Shown here: positions 5,224 through 5,376 of the stretch, in pieces
Layout: every line of letters begins with the position of its first letter
How positions within the stretch are numbered: the stretch's first letter is position 1
From: JBAROU01 sp049642385
GTDB taxonomy: Bacteria > Chloroflexota > Dehalococcoidia > DSTF01 > RBG-16-68-14
Direction: 5' to 3'
NCBI GenBank assembly: GCA_049642385.1
Contig: JBAROU010000172.1
Span: 1-5,376 of the forward strand
Length of the DNA: 5,376 nt
Translations under genes and position numbers: made by a program
Notes under the pieces: generated by a model
Database searches by the model: none
What the model saw: the letters and a program-made list of their open reading frames with translations, nothing else
What the model was told of the DNA's origin: nothing

Positions 5224-5376
5224 CAGTCTGTGGGCGGTCAGCGCACTGCCCTTCCGACTTCCCTCGAACAACGACACAACCGGTCGAGGCCGCGGCTCGG
5301 TGACGGGCCGTCTGCACCGACGAGAAGGGGCCGTTGTACCCATGCCAGACGGCGACCAGATGTCGTCTACTAGAAC
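5224..5376. other. Right-end non-coding stretch
   Basis: 153 bp after the small membrane protein. No gene, tRNA or clear terminator is seen. It contains an 11-bp palindrome GACGGGCCGTC (5302-5312) and two GGGCCGT half-sites (5305, 5328) like those of the operator-like elements. An ATG at 5342 opens a frame (MPDGDQMSSTR) to the window edge, preceded at some distance by GAGAAGGGG (5322-5330); it may be the start of another gene but is too short to judge. Confidence 0.4.

Noticed and set aside
5305..5341. GGGCCGTCTGCACC and GGGCCGTTGTACCC as further operators
   Set aside because: Only the first half matches; the second directly abuts an ATG and has no promoter-like sequence downstream.
1..5376. 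CRISPR arrays, tRNA or rRNA genes, insertion sequences
   Set aside because: No regularly spaced repeats, cloverleaf-like sequence, transposase frame or terminal repeats were seen on either strand.

Overview
The window looks like a piece of a high-GC bacterial chromosome with strong AGGAGG-type ribosome binding sites. The gene content matches a compact version of the dormancy (DosR/DevR) regulon known from mycobacteria: a DosS/DosT-like heme-GAF histidine kinase, a DosR-like response regulator, universal stress proteins, a two-CBS protein resembling Hrp1, and a copper nitrite reductase. The nitrite reductase is a Tat-exported lipoprotein and the kinase has one GAF domain where mycobacterial DosS/DosT have two, so I would guess a Chloroflexota (Thermomicrobia-like) or deep actinobacterial host. 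That placement is inference and low confidence.

Layout. The minus-strand block (positions 1-3155, read right to left) holds the sensor kinase, the response regulator 2 nt behind it, a 104-bp gap with a large inverted repeat, a receiver-UspA fusion protein, and the start of a second UspA protein that runs off the left edge. A divergent promoter region (3156-3293) separates this block from the plus-strand block. The plus-strand block holds nirK (3294-4313), a 158-bp gap with promoter-like sequence, the CBS protein (4472-4936), and a small membrane protein that overlaps it by ATGA (4933-5223). The last 153 bp hold no gene that I can support.

How the genes may work together. The kinase keeps the residues that align with the DosS heme ligand His149 and distal Tyr171, so it probably senses O2, NO, CO or redox state through heme. 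It would phosphorylate the DosR-like regulator, whose recognition helix keeps the DosR DNA-contact residues. Three GGGCC-nnnn-GGCCC-type 14-bp elements lie upstream of nirK, of the CBS gene and of the receiver-UspA gene. Each is followed at the same distance by a possible -10 hexamer. This suggests one local regulon. NirK makes NO, a likely ligand of the sensor, so a feedback loop is possible. The most unusual items are the receiver-UspA fusion with a strong internal start for a stand-alone UspA, the single-GAF heme kinase, and the shared operator-like elements.
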